The notes beneath the pieces were generated by a model, which ran no database searches, was not told the origin of the DNA, and saw only the letters and a program-made list of their open reading frames with translations. This document shows positions 1 to 8,012 of a stretch of 42,446 nucleotides of DNA, piece after piece. The stretch spans positions 1 through 42,446 of the forward strand of contig CAJEYI010000007.1 of assembly GCA_903994795.1 (NCBI GenBank). The letters run 5' to 3'. A program made the translations under genes and the position numbers. The DNA comes from an uncultured bacterium. Lineage in GTDB: Bacteria > Patescibacteriota > Minisyncoccia > Phycocordibacterales > Phycocordibacteraceae. How positions within the stretch are numbered: the stretch's first letter is position 1; the number at the start of each line of letters is the position of its first letter.

Positions 1-298
1 TTAAAGCAGCCTTTATTACTCCACTGCTCAATGCGCCGGCGAGTCCCTTATCGCTTGTTACCACAACGAGCGCTGTGCGCTTCACTTCCCGAGCTTTAGT
101 TAGTGGATGGCCTTGCACATCGCGACTTCCAGAAAGACGAGCAAGAATTGAAAGTGCAGCACGAGCATACGCACGGCCCTCAAATGCAGACTGCTGAGTC
201 TTTCGCATCTTCACCGCAGACACTGCTTCCATAGCACGCGTTACCGTGTGCATTCGTTTGGTTGCAAGTATTTTAGCTTTGATGTCTTTGAGTGCCAT
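1..298 (-). CDS. atpG: ATP synthase F1 subunit gamma, partial (N-terminal 99 codons)
   Basis: The gene starts with ATG at 298 and runs off the left edge without an in-frame stop; the TTA at position 1 is out of frame. The visible protein begins MALKDIKAKILATKRMHTV and continues through a segment reading TSDKGLAGALSSG. These are the gamma-subunit N-terminal helix and the following strand region. Gamma is the central rotor shaft that couples c-ring rotation to catalysis in alpha3beta3. It lies 23 nt downstream of atpA in the usual A-G order, so atpD and atpC are expected beyond the edge. No ribosome-binding site is seen before the ATG. About two thirds of the protein is outside the window. Confidence 0.95.
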   Translation of the reverse strand, partial: MALKDIKAKILATKRMHTVTRAMEAVSAVKMRKTQQSAFEGRAYARAALSILARLSGSRDVQGHPLTKAREVKRTALVVVTSDKGLAGALSSGVIKAAL

Positions 299-321
299 TG
301 TGGTGTATATGCTTCGTGTGT

Positions 322-1998
322 TTATTCAGCTGATTCGATTCCCTCTGCTGCTTCTACGGGCATCTCAAGTGTAGTCACGTCTGCTTTTGCGTCAGGAGTT
401 GCTTCAGTCTTCGGTGCCATACGTGCAACGAACTTATCAAGCGCAGCGCGAAGCGATGCTTCTGTTGCTTCCTCGATTACCTTTGAGTCTCGAATAGTCT
501 TTAGTACATCCTTTGCTTCACGCTGAAGGAAGTCCTGAAGACGGACCTCAGCAGCACTTGTCTGAGAAGGTTCGAATGAATCAAAGTATCCATTAACTGC
601 CGCAAAGATAACTGCAGACTCAACTTCAAATGGGAGAGGTTTTCCTTGTGGCTGATTAAGCATCTGAGTCATTCGCTGACCAGAATCAATTCGCTTCTTG
701 GTCTCTGAGTCGAGATCTGATGCGAACTGCATGAATGCTTCAAGTTCGCGGAACTGAGCAAGTTCAAGCTTAATTTTTCCGGACACTTTCTTCATCGCCT
801 TTGTTTGCGCAGAAGACCCCACGCGAGATACAGAGTTTCCAACATCGATAGCTGGGCGCTGGCCTTTGTTGAAAAGGTCGGCAAGAAGGAAGATTTGTCC
901 GTCTGTGATCGAGATTACGTTTGTTGGAATGTATGCAGAGATGTCGCCTTCCTGTGTTTCGATGATTGGAAGTGCTGTAAGTGATCCGCCCCCCTTTTCT
1001 TTTGAAAGCTTTGCAGCTCGCTCAAGAAGTCGTGAGTGCAAATAGAACACGTCTCCAGGATACGCTTCACGACCCGGCGGTCGGCGGAGAAGGAGTGCCA
1101 TCTGGCGATATGCAACTGCCTGCTTTGAGAGGTCATCATAGATAACGAGCGCATCCTTTCCTTGCTCCATAAAGTGCTCGCCGATAGTTGCACCAGCGAA
1201 AGGTGCGAGGAATTGAAACGCTGCTGGGCTTGATGCTGGAGCAGTCACGACAATTGTGTATTCCATTGCTCCTGCCTCGGTGAGGTCTGCAACGATACGT
1301 GCAGTCTTTGATTCCTTTTGACCAATGGCCACATAGATACAAATAGGTCGTGTTGCTTCTGGCTCTGACTTTTGGTTTAGAATTGTATCGATTGCGATTG
1401 TGGTCTTTCCTACACCGCGATCACCAATAATAAGCTCGCGCTGTCCACGTCCAATTGGAATCATCGCATCGATAGCTTTGATGCCTGTGTGAAGTGGCAC
1501 ATTAACAGGAGCACGGTCCATCACACCGTATGCTTCGCGCTCAATTGGCATAAGCTTTGTGCCCTTAATTGGACCTTTCCCATCTACTGGCTCACCAAGT
1601 GGATTCACGACACGTCCCACCAATTCATCTCCGACTGGAATAGAAAGCAATCGTCCCGTTTTCGCCTCGCCGGCAGCTGTTCCTGCTAACGCAGGAACAC
1701 GTCGCACACGCATTCCTTCGTATACCTTTGAAGAGTCACCAAGAATAACAACGCGAACGCCATCCTCTTCGAGGTTCAGAACGAGACCGTAGATCTGATC
1801 AGAGTCCTTGAGAGCTTCTTCTAGTGTGCGATCAAATGTCGGATCGAAGAGTACCATTTCTGTCATGACAGCTCCTTCGAGACCATCAATCTCTGCAATA
1901 CCGTCTCCGGTTGCTCGTACCACACCCGTTTCTTCCTCACGAAGTGTCGGTGTGAGAGCTGCGATTTCTTGTTCGATTTTTTTAATAATGCTTTCCAT
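322..1998 (-). CDS. atpA: ATP synthase F1 subunit alpha
   Basis: This 558-residue protein is the non-catalytic nucleotide-binding subunit of F1, on the cytoplasmic face of the membrane. It has the alpha N-terminus (IIKKIEQEI), the P-loop GDRGVGKTT, and the alpha signature around [20 protein letters not shown], which includes the catalytic-site arginine finger region. The family is usually about 505-515 residues. The extra length is an acidic, Ala/Thr-rich tail of about 30 residues ending [10 protein letters not shown]. It follows atpH by 33 nt. A TAAAAT hexamer (2007-2012) ends 8 nt before the ATG and could give an internal start, but read-through from atpB is the simpler model. Confidence 0.97.
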   Translation of the reverse strand: MESIIKKIEQEIAALTPTLREEETGVVRATGDGIAEIDGLEGAVMTEMVLFDPTFDRTLEEALKDSDQIYGLVLNLEEDGVRVVILGDSSKVYEGMRVRRVPALAGTAAGEAKTGRLLSIPVGDELVGRVVNPLGEPVDGKGPIKGTKLMPIEREAYGVMDRAPVNVPLHTGIKAIDAMIPIGRGQRELIIGDRGVGKTTIAIDTILNQKSEPEATRPICIYVAIGQKESKTARIVADLTEAGAMEYTIVVTAPASSPAAFQFLAPFAGATIGEHFMEQGKDALVIYDDLSKQAVAYRQMALLLRRPPGREAYPGDVFYLHSRLLERAAKLSKEKGGGSLTALPIIETQEGDISAYIPTNVISITDGQIFLLADLFNKGQRPAIDVGNSVSRVGSSAQTKAMKKVSGKIKLELAQFRELEAFMQFASDLDSETKKRIDSGQRMTQMLNQPQGKPLPFEVESAVIFAAVNGYFDSFEPSQTSAAEVRLQDFLQREAKDVLKTIRDSKVIEEATEASLRAALDKFVARMAPKTEATPDAKADVTTLEMPVEAAEGIESAE

Positions 1999-2031
1999 AG
2001 TGATAAATTTTAGTGGTGATAAGGACGCGAA

Positions 2032-2406
2032 TTAGTGGTGTGCGATTGAATTTCTGTAGAGCTCAATAAGTGAACGCTTTGCTGAACGATCGAACAACTT
2101 GCCTTGAGCAGTTGCTCGCCAGCCTTGAATGAGTGTGGGATTTGTGTGTGTTTTTGTGGCGTGAATGCCGAGAGCGTTTGCTTCTTTGAGAGCGTGAGCT
2201 GAATCTTTTTCGTGAGCAACTTCTACAACAGAATCCACTTTTGCATTTCGTGCTTCAATTCTTTGCAGATCCTGCAAGATTGAAGGAAGAAGCTTTGAGC
2301 GACCTTGCTTTTCAAGTAGCTTCACAAGTCGTGCGACAAGGTCCTTAGCATCAGCTCCATCTTTTTGAGCTGCGTTATAGAGTGCTTGTGCGTACGGATT
2401 TTTCAT
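2032..2406 (-). CDS. atpH: ATP synthase F1 subunit delta, unusually short
   Basis: Delta (OSCP) links the peripheral stalk to the top of F1. The start is taken as ATG 2406, giving 124 residues beginning MKNPYAQALYNAAQKDG. The open frame extends further upstream but overlaps atpF, which ends at 2411. The C-terminal pattern NPTLIQGWRATAQGKLFDRS matches the delta signature (a Gly-rich turn, then D-x-S). Typical delta subunits are about 175-180 residues, so roughly 50 residues of the N-terminal helical domain are missing here. Position between atpF and atpA supports the call. There is no Shine-Dalgarno site. Confidence 0.85.
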   Translation of the reverse strand: MKNPYAQALYNAAQKDGADAKDLVARLVKLLEKQGRSKLLPSILQDLQRIEARNAKVDSVVEVAHEKDSAHALKEANALGIHATKTHTNPTLIQGWRATAQGKLFDRSAKRSLIELYRNSIAHH

Positions 2407-2410
2407 AGAA

Positions 2411-2854
2411 TTACGCTTGTCTAAGGATTTTCTCAGCTGCAAGAATTGCAATACGAGCGATATCTTTTTCGCTTTCTCGTTGCATCTTTGCTGTGGCTTC
2501 CTTTGCGCGAGCATCTGCATCACTTGCAACTAGTACTGCTCGTGCCTCAGCCTCTTTTATGATGCGAGCTTTTTCAGCAGAAGCAGTTTCTCGTGCGGAC
2601 ACGACAATACCTTCTGCTTCAGTCTCAGCCACCGTGAGCTTCTCGGAAGCAATACCGTCAGCTGTTGCAAGCTTCTCAGCAGCAAGGTTTGCGTCTTCAA
2701 TTCCCTTTGCAACTTTCTGCTGGCGAGCTTCGAGCACTTTGGTGATCGGCTTATACAAGAAGTATGTGAGCGCAATCAATACCACACCGAAGTTCACCGC
2801 CTGCGCGAGAATTAAGGAGCCATTGAGACCGAATGCTGCGAATAGTGCCTGCAT
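2411..2854 (-). CDS. atpF: ATP synthase F0 subunit b
   Basis: The 147-residue protein forms the peripheral stalk. An N-terminal membrane segment (about residues 12-33, NFGVVLIALTYFLYKPI) is followed by the conserved KPITKVLEARQQKV stretch. A long Ala/Glu/Lys-rich helix then runs to the C-terminus and is expected to dimerise as a right-handed coiled coil. Length is close to the family norm of about 155. It lies 17 nt downstream of atpE and 4 nt upstream of atpH, so it is translated from the same message. Confidence 0.93.
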   Translation of the reverse strand: MQALFAAFGLNGSLILAQAVNFGVVLIALTYFLYKPITKVLEARQQKVAKGIEDANLAAEKLATADGIASEKLTVAETEAEGIVVSARETASAEKARIIKEAEARAVLVASDADARAKEATAKMQRESEKDIARIAILAAEKILRQA

Positions 2855-2871
2855 AAGTTAGGTGCTAACGA

Positions 2872-3105
<234 letters not shown>

Positions 3106-3175
3106 TTATTATTACTTTTATTTAATAAGCACACACAAATCGAACTCCGTTACGGAGCCGCATCGAAGTCACTAG

Positions 3176-3922
3176 TTAGTGGCTCCCGTGCGGTTCAGCA
3201 ATGGCAAGCTTGATGAAGAATAGCGTAAGCATGGCGAACACTATCGCTTGAATCAGTCCCACGAACATCTCAAATGCCATAAGTGGCACCGGCAAGAGAT
3301 ACGGCAAGAAGAAGCTCGCTACAAGAATCATCACTTCACCAGCAAAGATGTTTCCGAAAAGACGGAATGAGAACGATATAAGTCGTCCTAAGTTACTGAT
3401 GAGCTCGATAATCCCCACAGCGAACCCTACCGGTGACTTAAGATTAACATATTTGCCGGCATATTTGAAAAAACCAAGCATTGCAATGCCTGTAATCTCA
3501 ATAGTGAAAAATGAGATAAATGCGAGTGCGAGTGTGAGATTTAGGTCGGCCGTGGGTGCTCGAAGGAGCGGAATGAGCTCGCCACCCTGGAAGAATCCAA
3601 TCGATCCAACTCCAGGAAAGAATTCGAGCTCGTTTGAGACGAGCACAAAGAGGAAAATTGTCGCAATAAGCGGAAAGAAACGCTTTGCAAGCTTTTCGCT
3701 TTCGAGGGTCATGGCAATGTAGTCAAAAGCACCAGTTATTGCCATTTCAAAGCCCGCCTGGAACTTCCCAGGGATTTCCTTAAGGCTTCGCCCAAAGAAG
3801 AACGCAAAGGCAATTAAAATAACCATTACGACCCATGTCATTACGAGGCTATTAGTAATAGGCAGTCCGAGGACATGCCCTAATACTGAAGCCTTTAGCT
3901 CTACATGAATGCCTTTATCCAT
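3176..3922 (-). CDS. atpB: ATP synthase F0 subunit a
   Basis: This 248-residue integral membrane protein forms the half-channels next to the c ring. The key segment SNLGRLISFSFRLFGNIFAG contains the essential arginine (the R of FRLFGN) and the Asn/Gly pattern of the family. A second conserved stretch, GLIQAIVFAMLTLFFI, follows near the C-terminus. It is the first gene of the operon. Its ATG lies only 8 nt below a -10 hexamer (see 3931-3958), so the message is predicted to have almost no leader, although those 8 nt read GGTGATAA and could give weak ribosome contact. Confidence 0.96.
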   Translation of the reverse strand: MDKGIHVELKASVLGHVLGLPITNSLVMTWVVMVILIAFAFFFGRSLKEIPGKFQAGFEMAITGAFDYIAMTLESEKLAKRFFPLIATIFLFVLVSNELEFFPGVGSIGFFQGGELIPLLRAPTADLNLTLALAFISFFTIEITGIAMLGFFKYAGKYVNLKSPVGFAVGIIELISNLGRLISFSFRLFGNIFAGEVMILVASFFLPYLLPVPLMAFEMFVGLIQAIVFAMLTLFFIKLAIAEPHGSH

Positions 3923-3930
3923 TTATCACC

Positions 3931-3958
3931 ATTTTATCAGAAACCACCGTTTTCACAA
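3931..3958 (-). promoter_or_regulatory. Promoter of the ATP synthase operon
   Basis: On the minus strand TTGTGA (3953-3958) and TAAAAT (3931-3936) are separated by 16 nt. The hexamer ends 8 nt before the atpB ATG, placing the start of transcription within about two bases of the start codon. The match is decent but not perfect at -35. Confidence 0.55.
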
Positions 3959-3969
3959 AGTGAATAGCA

Positions 3970-4458
3970 CTAGCGTTCACTTTTTAGGGTTTCAAGGTCT
4001 TTGAGTAGTTGTCGAACGTCAGCCGTAAGCTTATCGATGTTTGTGGCGTGCTGTCGCGCAATCCGTTCCTCTTCAGCATCATCTTCAGAAAGTTCCTCGA
4101 GATCTTCACTCATTTCCTCAATACCTTCTTGAATTTCCTCAATATCTTCCCCCAGGTCTTCGACGTCCTCTTGAATTTCATCCACATCTCCCTGAATTTC
4201 ATCGATATCCTCTTCAACTTCCTGAAGACTCTTTGTGTTGCGGTTAACGGTGAACTGAATGAAGATCGCAAGATAGATTGCCTCAAGCGACACAATTGTG
4301 TTCCAGATAAGAAGCACGAGGTCACGAGGGAAAACTTCAGACAAGACTAGTATCAGAAAACCTAGAAAGACCAAGCTGTGGAAGATGAGTGACGGCACAG
4401 ACCCAATCCATGCAACAAAATGCTCAATCGGGCTTTTTTCGCGTGGAGTTTTTACCAT
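3970..4458 (-). CDS. DUF1003-like membrane protein with long acidic coiled coil
   Basis: The protein has 162 residues. Residues 1-70 contain two membrane helices and the segment SLEAIYLAIFIQFTVNR, which closely resembles the DUF1003 pattern (…SLEAIFLSIFILISQNR). From about residue 75 to 125 it is almost purely acidic heptads of the type (E/D)EIQxDV(D/E). These should form a cytosolic coiled coil, and a basic Leu-rich tail follows. The function of DUF1003 is not known. It lies 11 nt below the DUF2177 gene and probably shares its promoter. The coiled-coil half is longer and more regular than I expect for the family, so partner binding or oligomerisation is a reasonable inference. Confidence 0.7.
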   Translation of the reverse strand: MVKTPREKSPIEHFVAWIGSVPSLIFHSLVFLGFLILVLSEVFPRDLVLLIWNTIVSLEAIYLAIFIQFTVNRNTKSLQEVEEDIDEIQGDVDEIQEDVEDLGEDIEEIQEGIEEMSEDLEELSEDDAEEERIARQHATNIDKLTADVRQLLKDLETLKSER

Positions 4459-4469
4459 ATGTGCCTACT

Positions 4470-4874
4470 CTACTTTAGAAACTTTTTTCCAACAATAAAT
4501 GTAAGTGCAGAAATCACTGCGCCACCAAAGACACCGTAGCTCATATCAACGACGGAAAGCAGAACTGGCCAGTTGGTAGTGACTGCAAGACTTGTGAGGT
4601 CGTATGTTCCAAATGCCACAACTGCTAGAAACGCTCCCCGAAGTGCAGCTGTGCGAACAGTGCCAGATCGAAGGGATGGCGTGACGACGAAGTACACAAG
4701 TCCTAGCGCATAAATCACATACCAAATAGCAGCAGCCCATAGTACTGGATGTGCGGAATAGAGGGGACCGTATTGTGTTATATAAAACGAGTTTGCGATA
4801 AAACCAATCCACACGAAATCAAGTACAAGAGAAATAATAAGCGCAACGACGGAGAGTGTGAGGTATTTTTTCAT
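4470..4874 (-). CDS. DUF2177 family membrane protein
   Basis: The 134-residue protein has four predicted membrane helices. The motif FGTYDLTSLAVTTNWP matches the DUF2177 core (TYDLTNLATLKGWP), as does the DFVWIGFIANSFY segment near the N-terminus. No biochemical function is established for the family. It is the first gene of a two-gene unit with the DUF1003-like gene and is divergent from mltG. The -10 (TAGAAT) ends 6 nt before its ATG. Confidence 0.85.
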   Translation of the reverse strand: MKKYLTLSVVALIISLVLDFVWIGFIANSFYITQYGPLYSAHPVLWAAAIWYVIYALGLVYFVVTPSLRSGTVRTAALRGAFLAVVAFGTYDLTSLAVTTNWPVLLSVVDMSYGVFGGAVISALTFIVGKKFLK

Positions 4875-4880
4875 AAAGTT

Positions 4881-4907
4881 ATTCTAGCATATAGCCATAC
4901 GAATCAA
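4881..4907 (-). promoter_or_regulatory. Promoter of the DUF2177/DUF1003 unit (extended -10)
   Basis: On the minus strand TTGATT (4902-4907) and TAGAAT (4881-4886) are 15 nt apart. The -10 is preceded by TGC, giving an extended -10 (TGCTAGAAT) that can compensate for the short spacer. Exactly 6 nt separate the hexamer from the ATG at 4874, so the transcript should be leaderless. Confidence 0.6.
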
Positions 4908-4919
4908 TTGGTTGTAGGG

Positions 4920-4925
4920 TAAAAT
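4920..4925 (+). promoter_or_regulatory. -10 hexamer of mltG
   Basis: TAAAAT ends 9 nt before the mltG ATG at 4935. No convincing -35 is visible. The site is divergent from the DUF2177 promoter, with 33 nt between the two hexamers. Confidence 0.45.
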
Positions 4926-4934
4926 AAAGAGACA

Positions 4935-5960
4935 ATGGCATATACCACCCAAACAAGCTCGGAAACATCATGGCATGGTTATTTAAAGGGAGCTGCATTA
5001 CTTGCAGGACTGTTCGTCCTAGTCTTCTTTATATTTCCTGAGGTAGTTACATTTACACTTAAACAACAGCAGGCTTCCCCACTGGCTGTTTCGACCACCT
5101 CGTTCCCTGTCTCGGTTGATCCTGCAAACAAAAGCATTATAGATAACCCAAAAGCAGATGAATTCTTCACTGCCCAGACTTCATCACTTCCTGCATCAGT
5201 CGGAGCAGTTTCAAATGTGCTTGAATGGGTTGCGTCGTTAATCAACAGCACAAGCCTGTACCAGTCACTTGCCGCAGCAAACGAGCACCTTATAACTATT
5301 CAACCAGGATACCGCAAGGAACAAGTCGCAGCTTCTCTTGCATACGCACTCAATTGGAATAGCACAAAGCAGCAAGAATTTCTCACTGCCGTTGCAAATA
5401 ATAATCCAGGAATTACTGACGGTACACTTACACCCGGTACATATGTTGTTGATACAAACATGACACCGGCAAATGTCGCAGCACTTATGAATGTTGCCTT
5501 TGATAAAAACATCCTCTCGCACTACAGCGAAACTACCGCCCAGCAGGTTCCACTAAATCAAGCTCTCACGGTAGCCTCGCTTCTTGAGCGAGAAGCATCA
5601 GGACCAAGTGACATGCGAATCATTTCCGGAATTATTTGGAATCGTCTTTTCAAAAACATGAACCTCCAAATCGACGCAACACTTCAGTATGCAAAAGGCC
5701 AGAACTCCAGTGGCAACTGGTGGCAGCGTGTCGTACCAAAAGACAAATATATTTCGTCTGCATACAATACCTACGCTCATCCAGGCCTTCCACCGAGTGC
5801 TATTGCAAACTCTTCTGTGGCGTCAGTGCTTGCAGCACTCAATCCCGTCAAAACCTCCTGTCTCTACTACTTTCATGACTCACACAGTGTCTTTCACTGC
5901 TCAGATACGTACGAAGAACATGTTGCACTCTTAAAGAAGTACTACGGTCAGGGGAAGTAG
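4935..5960 (+). CDS. mltG: MltG-type endolytic murein transglycosylase
   Basis: MltG (YceG-like) cuts nascent glycan strands and is thought to terminate peptidoglycan polymerisation. The 341-residue protein has one N-terminal membrane helix (about residues 17-36) and an outward-facing catalytic part. The motif ASLLEREASGPSDM carries the expected catalytic glutamate (E218 by codon count), followed by ISGIIWNRLFKNMNLQIDAT. The C-terminal signature YNTYAHPGLPPSAIANSSVAS and the TSCLYYFHD segment are also typical. Length fits the family. It is transcribed alone on the plus strand, divergent from the DUF2177 gene. Confidence 0.93.
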   Translation: MAYTTQTSSETSWHGYLKGAALLAGLFVLVFFIFPEVVTFTLKQQQASPLAVSTTSFPVSVDPANKSIIDNPKADEFFTAQTSSLPASVGAVSNVLEWVASLINSTSLYQSLAAANEHLITIQPGYRKEQVAASLAYALNWNSTKQQEFLTAVANNNPGITDGTLTPGTYVVDTNMTPANVAALMNVAFDKNILSHYSETTAQQVPLNQALTVASLLEREASGPSDMRIISGIIWNRLFKNMNLQIDATLQYAKGQNSSGNWWQRVVPKDKYISSAYNTYAHPGLPPSAIANSSVASVLAALNPVKTSCLYYFHDSHSVFHCSDTYEEHVALLKKYYGQGK

Positions 5961-5997
5961 TTTCTGTACAAAAAATCCTCGTAAAACAAATCTAATA

Positions 5998-6006
5998 TGC
6001 TAGAAT
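5998..6006 (+). promoter_or_regulatory. Extended -10 promoter upstream of the 6044 gene
   Basis: TGCTAGAAT is an extended -10 of the same sequence as on the DUF2177 promoter. There is no good -35. A start near 6012-6014 would fall inside the left arm of the 6005-6036 palindrome. Confidence 0.5.
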
Positions 6007-6036
6007 CCTTTCAGTCGAACACGCGACTGAAAGGAT
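6005..6036 (+). promoter_or_regulatory. 13-bp perfect inverted repeat covering TSS region and ribosome site
   Basis: ATCCTTTCAGTCG (6005-6017) and CGACTGAAAGGAT (6024-6036) are perfectly complementary with a 6-nt loop. The right arm contains AAAGGA (6030-6035), the only ribosome site for the ATG at 6044 (8-nt spacer). The left arm overlaps the -10. It could be a protein operator in DNA. In RNA made from further upstream it could be a hairpin that hides the ribosome site. Confidence 0.65.
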
Positions 6037-6043
6037 AAGTATC

Positions 6044-6565
6044 ATGAATGCGTTGTTAGCTCTTCGTCACACCGTGGAAGGACAAGCGGAACTTTCAAAA
6101 CTTCTCGCTAGGAAATATGTTCGCCGTGGAGCGTTCTGGCTTAATTGCCATGCTCCGACAGAGTGGTATCGGTACTGCCTCAGGCGTGGAGCATCTCGGG
6201 TCCGTATGAGCTACCAAGGCGAGGGAATTCTTGGTGTCGCGTTCGAGAACTGTTCACGATTCACTAATTACTGGGGTCATACCTGCGAAGGCCAAGTGTT
6301 GCACCATTTCGGTCTTTCATTCTTCTCCCGCGAAGCTTACCGGCTGGGTCTAGAGACCTCGTCCAATGGATTCAATCCGTTCGCACGCCGTCCACATATA
6401 GTAATCACGAACAGGATGCTGGATCGGGCGTGGGCAGAGCTTCTTGAATCTCCCAGTGCAGAATACCTGACCCTACCTACCACAATGCAACTTCTGGGTA
6501 TCAAACCACGAATCTCGTGGTGGCAATGGCTCCAGAATATATTTGGGATTCAGCAAAGGATCTAG
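6044..6565 (+). CDS. Hypothetical protein with own promoter, RBS and terminator
   Basis: I do not recognise this 173-residue protein. It is basic and rich in Arg, Trp and His, with no signal peptide or clear membrane helix; the C-terminus is Trp-rich (WWQWLQNIFGI). Two Cys residues (N-terminal third) and several His residues could bind metal, but no spacing is diagnostic. The start is fixed by AAAGGA 8 nt upstream. Its codon choice (many C/G third positions), plus-strand orientation, clear ribosome site and strong terminator all differ from its neighbours and suggest acquisition. The 13-bp palindrome over its start region suggests dedicated regulation. Confidence 0.75.
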   Translation: MNALLALRHTVEGQAELSKLLARKYVRRGAFWLNCHAPTEWYRYCLRRGASRVRMSYQGEGILGVAFENCSRFTNYWGHTCEGQVLHHFGLSFFSREAYRLGLETSSNGFNPFARRPHIVITNRMLDRAWAELLESPSAEYLTLPTTMQLLGIKPRISWWQWLQNIFGIQQRI

Positions 6566-6580
6566 TGGGCCACTATGGAA

Positions 6581-6623
6581 AGCACTCGGGAATTCTCCCC
6601 AGCGCTTTCCCGAGTGGCTTTTT
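6581..6623 (+). terminator. Rho-independent terminator after the 6044 gene
   Basis: The arms AGCACTCGGGAA (6581-6592) and TTCCCGAGTGGCT (6607-6619) pair with one bulged G and are followed by a T run (6619-6623). It lies 15 nt after the stop codon. Confidence 0.85.
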
Positions 6624-6663
6624 CATTTGTTCTTGATATGAACGAACGTCAAAATGTTGTGGG

Positions 6664-6736
6664 TGGACCGTACAGGATTCGAACCTGCGACCCTCTCATT
6701 GCAAATGAGATGCTCTACCAACTGAGCTAACGGCCC
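6664..6736 (-). tRNA. tRNA-Ala (anticodon TGC)
   Basis: The minus-strand sequence folds as a full cloverleaf: acceptor GGGCCGT/ACGGTCC with one G-U pair, D arm GCTC/GAGC, anticodon stem TCTCA/TGAGA around loop TTTGCAA, and T arm GCAGG-TTCGAAT-CCTGT. Anticodon TGC reads Ala codons GCN. The discriminator is A; the next bases are CCC, so CCA is not encoded and must be added after transcription. It stands alone between the 6044-gene terminator and the pterin dehydratase gene. Confidence 0.96.
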
Positions 6737-6801
6737 TTGTTTGCGATACAAACGAGGTACAAGGCCGAACTGACCTTGTGGGAAAACTATAGCATAGAGT
6801 A

Positions 6802-7056
6802 TTAAATTGTGTCTATTTTTTCCGCAAGGATAACATCCTTGTCAGAAAGCCCATTAATGTCGTGGGTTGTAAGCTCGACTATCACCTTCCCCCAGGATAT
6901 ATGTAGGAGCGGGTGGTGGTTGAGTTCTTCGGCAAAGACAGCAATTTGGTTTGCGAAAGCCATGGCTTTTGCAAAGTTTGGAAATGTGAATTCCTTCCAT
7001 ATAGCAGTCCGATCATCATTCTCTATCCAGCTTAAGGGTATGTTAGGTTTGTCCAT
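6802..7056 (-). CDS. Pterin-4a-carbinolamine dehydratase-like protein
   Basis: This 84-residue protein has the family signature E-x3-HHP-x6-W followed by THD and a downstream D (EELNHHPLLHISW…TTHDINGLSDKD), plus the upstream F-x-F-x-x-FxxAMAF motif. These His residues dehydrate 4a-hydroxytetrahydrobiopterin during recycling after aromatic amino acid hydroxylation. No hydroxylase or pterin gene is nearby, so the substrate here is uncertain; many bacterial homologues act in other pathways or have unknown roles. It lies 2 nt downstream of ddl and is likely cotranscribed. Confidence 0.88.
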   Translation of the reverse strand: MDKPNIPLSWIENDDRTAIWKEFTFPNFAKAMAFANQIAVFAEELNHHPLLHISWGKVIVELTTHDINGLSDKDVILAEKIDTI

Positions 7057-7058
7057 AA

Positions 7059-7979
7059 TTATTTCATTGCTAGTTCAATTGTATGGGTTAAAAACTCAGG
7101 AAGCGTAACACCTACTGAGGCAAGAGATCTGTAGAACGCTGAGTCCCTTGAAAGCTTGCACCCAACGGCACTATTGAGCTCAAGGAAATACACCCCGTTC
7201 TTCGCAATCATAAAGTCCGAACGTGAATAGTGCCTCTGTCCAAGAATGCCATGCATAAGTCGAGCAGTTTTTATAAGTTCATCTTGAATCTCCTTTGAAA
7301 GGTTTCCTGGAATCACTGCCTGTGACGAGACAATCTCAACAGGAGGAAGTGCATATAGTATTTCACCTCGAAAGTCTTCAATAATTCCAACAGTTGCTTC
7401 TGTACCGCGGATTTTTTCCTCAACCAGCACTTCACCAGCAATAGCAATTAAATGCGAAATTGCTTCGTGCACCTGATCGTACCCACCGACTATTGTTACA
7501 CCAATTGATGACCCCCACGTAACAGGCTTTACCACTACAGGCTGTTGGAAGTTTCGAGTTATGTGGTACACAGCGAGATCTATATCTTCGCCTTCTTGAA
7601 TAAACTGAAAACGTGGAGTCCTGACATTTGCTTCAAGTGCTTTTTGTTTTGAAAGTACTTTATGCATTGCTGTGTATGAATTCATTGCATCTGGCCCTAC
7701 AAACGGTACGCCCATCTGCCTAAAGAGGCGTTGAAGGTCACCGTTCTCCCCGTATTCACCGTGGAGTGTGTTTATAACGACATCTGTCGAGCGAAGGATA
7801 TCGGCTGGCAGAAGGGGTTTTCCGCGTTCGTGCCATGTACCCTGCTTGTCAACGTAAATATCTCGTACTGTGTATCTGTCTCGTGGAATATTTGAAACTA
7901 CAGCATGGCCTGAAAGCAACGACATCTCGTGCTCATGTGATGGTCCCCCGCGAAGTACTCCAACTATTGCTCCTTGCAT
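7059..7979 (-). CDS. ddl: D-alanine--D-alanine ligase
   Basis: Ddl joins two D-Ala with ATP to make the dipeptide end of the peptidoglycan precursor. The 306-residue ATP-grasp protein shows the N-terminal GGPSHEHEMSLLSG, the LHGEYGENGDLQ motif, WGSSIGV, and the Mg2+ site residues in RSDFM and FLELN. The final loop is unusual: most Ddl enzymes read E-x-N-T-x-P-G, here it reads ELNSAVGCKLSRDS. This may change the lid over the second D-Ala. The ATG at 7979 lies 6 nt after TATACT (7986-7991), consistent with a leaderless start. Confidence 0.93.
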   Translation of the reverse strand: MQGAIVGVLRGGPSHEHEMSLLSGHAVVSNIPRDRYTVRDIYVDKQGTWHERGKPLLPADILRSTDVVINTLHGEYGENGDLQRLFRQMGVPFVGPDAMNSYTAMHKVLSKQKALEANVRTPRFQFIQEGEDIDLAVYHITRNFQQPVVVKPVTWGSSIGVTIVGGYDQVHEAISHLIAIAGEVLVEEKIRGTEATVGIIEDFRGEILYALPPVEIVSSQAVIPGNLSKEIQDELIKTARLMHGILGQRHYSRSDFMIAKNGVYFLELNSAVGCKLSRDSAFYRSLASVGVTLPEFLTHTIELAMK

Positions 7980-8012
7980 AGAGAAAGTATATCAGACAAA
8001 AATACTTCAGCG

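Noticed and set aside
248-526. Plus-strand 92-codon ORF opposite atpG/atpA
   Set aside because: Ser/Ala-rich shadow of atpA with no family similarity; the same holds for the other long antisense frames over uvrA, uvrB and the 1008-residue gene.
2407-2529. Upstream extension of the atpH frame to 165 residues
   Set aside because: It overlaps atpF coding sequence and has no family similarity; ATG 2406 gives a protein that starts like delta.
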